Made by a program: the position numbers and the translations under genes. DNA of 9,519 nt from Glacieibacterium sp038211965 (GTDB lineage: Bacteria; Pseudomonadota; Alphaproteobacteria; Sphingomonadales; Sphingomonadaceae): NCBI GenBank assembly GCA_038211965.1, contig JBBQVB010000099.1, forward strand, positions 1 through 9,519, read 5' to 3'. The notes under the pieces were generated by a model, which worked only from the letters and a program-made list of their open reading frames with translations, had not been told where the DNA came from and did no database searches. Positions 7,904 through 9,519 of the stretch are shown here, one piece after another; within the stretch, counting starts at the first letter, position 1, and the number at the start of each line of letters is the position of its first letter.

Positions 7904-9519
7904 ATGGACTTCAGGCGGCTTCGCCTCACCGGGTTCAAATCGTTCGTCGAACCGTGCGAATTGCGCATCGAGCCGGGGCTGACCGGGGTCGTCGGTCCGA
8001 ACGGTTGCGGCAAGTCGAACCTGCTCGAAGCAATCCGCTGGGTAATGGGCGAGGGGTCGCCGAAATCGTTGCGCTCGGGCGCGATGGACGACGTGATTTT
8101 CGCGGGCACGGCGCGCCGCCCGAGCCGCGACTTCGCCGACGTGACGCTTGCCCTCGACAACCACGCGCGCACCGCGCCTGCCGCGTTCAACGACAGCGAC
8201 GCCATCGAAGTCGTCCGCCGTATCGAGCGCGGGGCGGGATCGGCGTACCGTATCAACGGCCGCGAGGCACGTGCGCGCGACGTCCAGCTGTTGTTCGCCG
8301 ACAACGCCACGGGGGCGCACTCGCCCGCGCTGGTCAGCCAGGGACGCATCGGCGCGATCGTCGCGGCGAACCCCGTCGAGCGGCGTGCGTTGCTCGAAGA
8401 GGCGGCGGGGATCGCCGGCCTGCACGTGCGTCGCAAGGAGGCCGAGATCCGGCTGCGCGCGGCGGAGGCCAACCTGCTGCGCCTCGACGACGTCATGAAA
8501 GGCATGGAGGCGCAGGCAGCGTCGCTCAGGCGGCAGGCGCGGATGGCGGTCAGATACGGCGAGCTGAGCGACCGCATACGGGTGGCGGAAGGGGCGCTGC
8601 TCCACGCGCGATGGCAGGCGGCGAGCGTCGCGTCGGATGCGGCGCGTGGCGAGGCGGCGGGGGCCGAAGCGCGCGTGGCGGACCTGACGCGCGAGGCGGC
8701 GCGGCTGGCGACGGTGTCGGCCGAAGCGGGGGCGGCGCTGCCCGCGCTGCGCGAGGTCGAGGCGCGCGCAGCGGCGGGGCTGCAGCACCTCGTCCAGCAG
8801 CGCAGCGGGCTCGCGGCGGAACTGGCGCGCGTCGAGGCGCGGCGGCGCGAGCTCGACGCGCAGGCGGCAGCTGGCGCGCGCGACCGGGCGCGCGAGGTCG
8901 CACTGGCGGCGGACGCACGCGCCGCGCTGGCGCGGATCAGGGACGAACGGGCGCGGCTTGACGAGGCGCTGGAGGCGGCGCGGGCGAGCCTGCCGGAGCT
9001 GGCAGCAGCGGTGCAGGAGATCGAAAGCCGGGCAGCGGCGGGCGAGGCGGCGCTGTCGGCGGCGATCGAGGCGCACGCGCGTGCGACGGCGCAGGCGCGC
9101 GCTGCCGAGGCGGCGGTGCAGGCCGCCGAGGCGCGGCTCGGCCGGACCCAAAGCGAGGCGGCGCGGCTGACCGCCGAACGCGAGGCGCTGGCGCGTGTCC
9201 CCGACGGCGGGCCGCAGCGCGATGCGGCACAGGCGGCGCTCGACCGCGCAGGCAGCGAGATTGCTGCGGCGACGCAGGCGCTTGCCCTTGCGGACGCGGG
9301 GCGCAGCGCTGCGACCACCGCGCGCGATGCGGCACAGGGCGCGGCAGCGGTGGCGCGCGGTAGCCTCGCCGCGCTGACCGCCGAGCGCGACGCGCTGGTG
9401 CGGGTCCTCAGCGCAGCGCGCACCGGTGGCGAGACGTTGCTCGACCGGCTGACGGTGCAGCCGGGGTTCGAAGCGGCGCTGGTCGCGGCGCTCGGCGACG
9501 ACCTGTCGGCGGGGGTGGG
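7904..9519 (+). CDS. smc: Chromosome segregation ATPase SMC (3'-truncated by window edge)
   Basis: This is the first 538 codons of SMC, the condensin ATPase that with ScpA and ScpB compacts and resolves newly replicated chromosomes. The N-terminal head starts MDFRRLRLTGFKSFVEP and holds the Walker A GPNGCGKS at residues 31-38, the conserved SGAMDDVIFAGTARR, and the Q-loop SQGRIG with Gln146, followed by ERRALLEEAAGI. From about 170 to 500 the sequence is an Ala/Arg/Glu-rich coiled coil with few hydrophobic residues other than Ala and Leu. The last residues, LLDRLTVQPGFEAALVAALGDDL, are the typical entry into the hinge. The Walker B, signature motif and return coil lie outside the window. The ATG at 7904 follows a G-run (7895-7900) that could serve as a weak ribosome site. 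It is 19 nt after the lipoprotein DsbA gene and likely in its transcription unit. Confidence 0.95.
   Translation, partial: MDFRRLRLTGFKSFVEPCELRIEPGLTGVVGPNGCGKSNLLEAIRWVMGEGSPKSLRSGAMDDVIFAGTARRPSRDFADVTLALDNHARTAPAAFNDSDAIEVVRRIERGAGSAYRINGREARARDVQLLFADNATGAHSPALVSQGRIGAIVAANPVERRALLEEAAGIAGLHVRRKEAEIRLRAAEANLLRLDDVMKGMEAQAASLRRQARMAVRYGELSDRIRVAEGALLHARWQAASVASDAARGEAAGAEARVADLTREAARLATVSAEAGAALPALREVEARAAAGLQHLVQQRSGLAAELARVEARRRELDAQAAAGARDRAREVALAADARAALARIRDERARLDEALEAARASLPELAAAVQEIESRAAAGEAALSAAIEAHARATAQARAAEAAVQAAEARLGRTQSEAARLTAEREALARVPDGGPQRDAAQAALDRAGSEIAAATQALALADAGRSAATTARDAAQGAAAVARGSLAALTAERDALVRVLSAARTGGETLLDRLTVQPGFEAALVAALGDDLSAGV

Noticed and set aside
7954..8961. A plus-strand 335-codon open frame within smc
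   Set aside because: It is in a different frame from the SMC head motifs and yields a Gly/Arg-rich product typical of a shifted frame in GC-rich DNA.
7811..9423. Two overlapping antisense open frames (446 and 514 codons) opposite smc
   Set aside because: The sense strand encodes clear SMC motifs. The antisense products are Arg/Ala/Ser-rich without domains, and both overlapping frames cannot be genes alongside smc.

Overview
The window is GC-rich DNA whose gene content points to an alphaproteobacterium, most likely a sphingomonad (Sphingomonas or a close relative). Three things suggest this: methionine synthase split into two consecutive genes, the mutY / DUF721 (dciA) / DsbA-type thioredoxin / smc neighbourhood as I recall it from alphaproteobacterial genomes, and the strong G/C bias at third codon positions. 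This placement is inference; there is no rRNA gene or other decisive marker. No mobile element, CRISPR array, tRNA or rRNA gene is visible. The region reads as core chromosome.

Layout. Positions 1-2876 (+): the last 68 codons of the homocysteine-binding half of cobalamin-dependent methionine synthase, then the complete second half (pterin, cap, cobalamin and reactivation domains). The second half starts at a TTG inside the end of the first gene. Positions 2884-3228 (-): a small one-helix membrane protein of unknown function that converges on metH. Positions 3229-3373: a gap holding short palindromes. Positions 3374-3805 (-): a small flavin-binding split-barrel (PPOX family) protein. It is divergent from 3911-4675 (+), a SAM-dependent methyltransferase with two N-terminal membrane helices. 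Positions 4672-5739 (-): mutY, overlapping the methyltransferase end by 4 bp and lying head to head with dciA only 25 bp away. Positions 5765-9519 (+): dciA, two tandem DsbA-like thiol oxidoreductases (one exported and soluble, one predicted lipoprotein) and the 5' part of smc, which runs off the window just as its hinge begins.

How the genes fit together. The two metH genes jointly encode one enzyme that makes methionine from homocysteine and methyltetrahydrofolate. The right half links genome maintenance genes: MutY (removal of A opposite 8-oxoguanine), DciA (replicative helicase loading) and SMC (chromosome compaction and segregation). Two periplasmic disulfide-handling proteins sit between dciA and smc with no obvious functional tie. 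Spacings of 76, 16 and 19 nt allow dciA-dsbA-dsbA-smc to be one transcription unit, although a hairpin and a possible internal promoter lie in the 76-nt gap.

I found no clearly novel system. The most interesting points are the split and translationally coupled metH, the tandem DsbA paralogs with divergent targeting signals and a conserved second cysteine pair, the very tight mutY/dciA head-to-head start region, and short hairpins without U-tracts at or just after four of the gene ends. Very long antisense open frames opposite metH and smc are best explained by codon bias.
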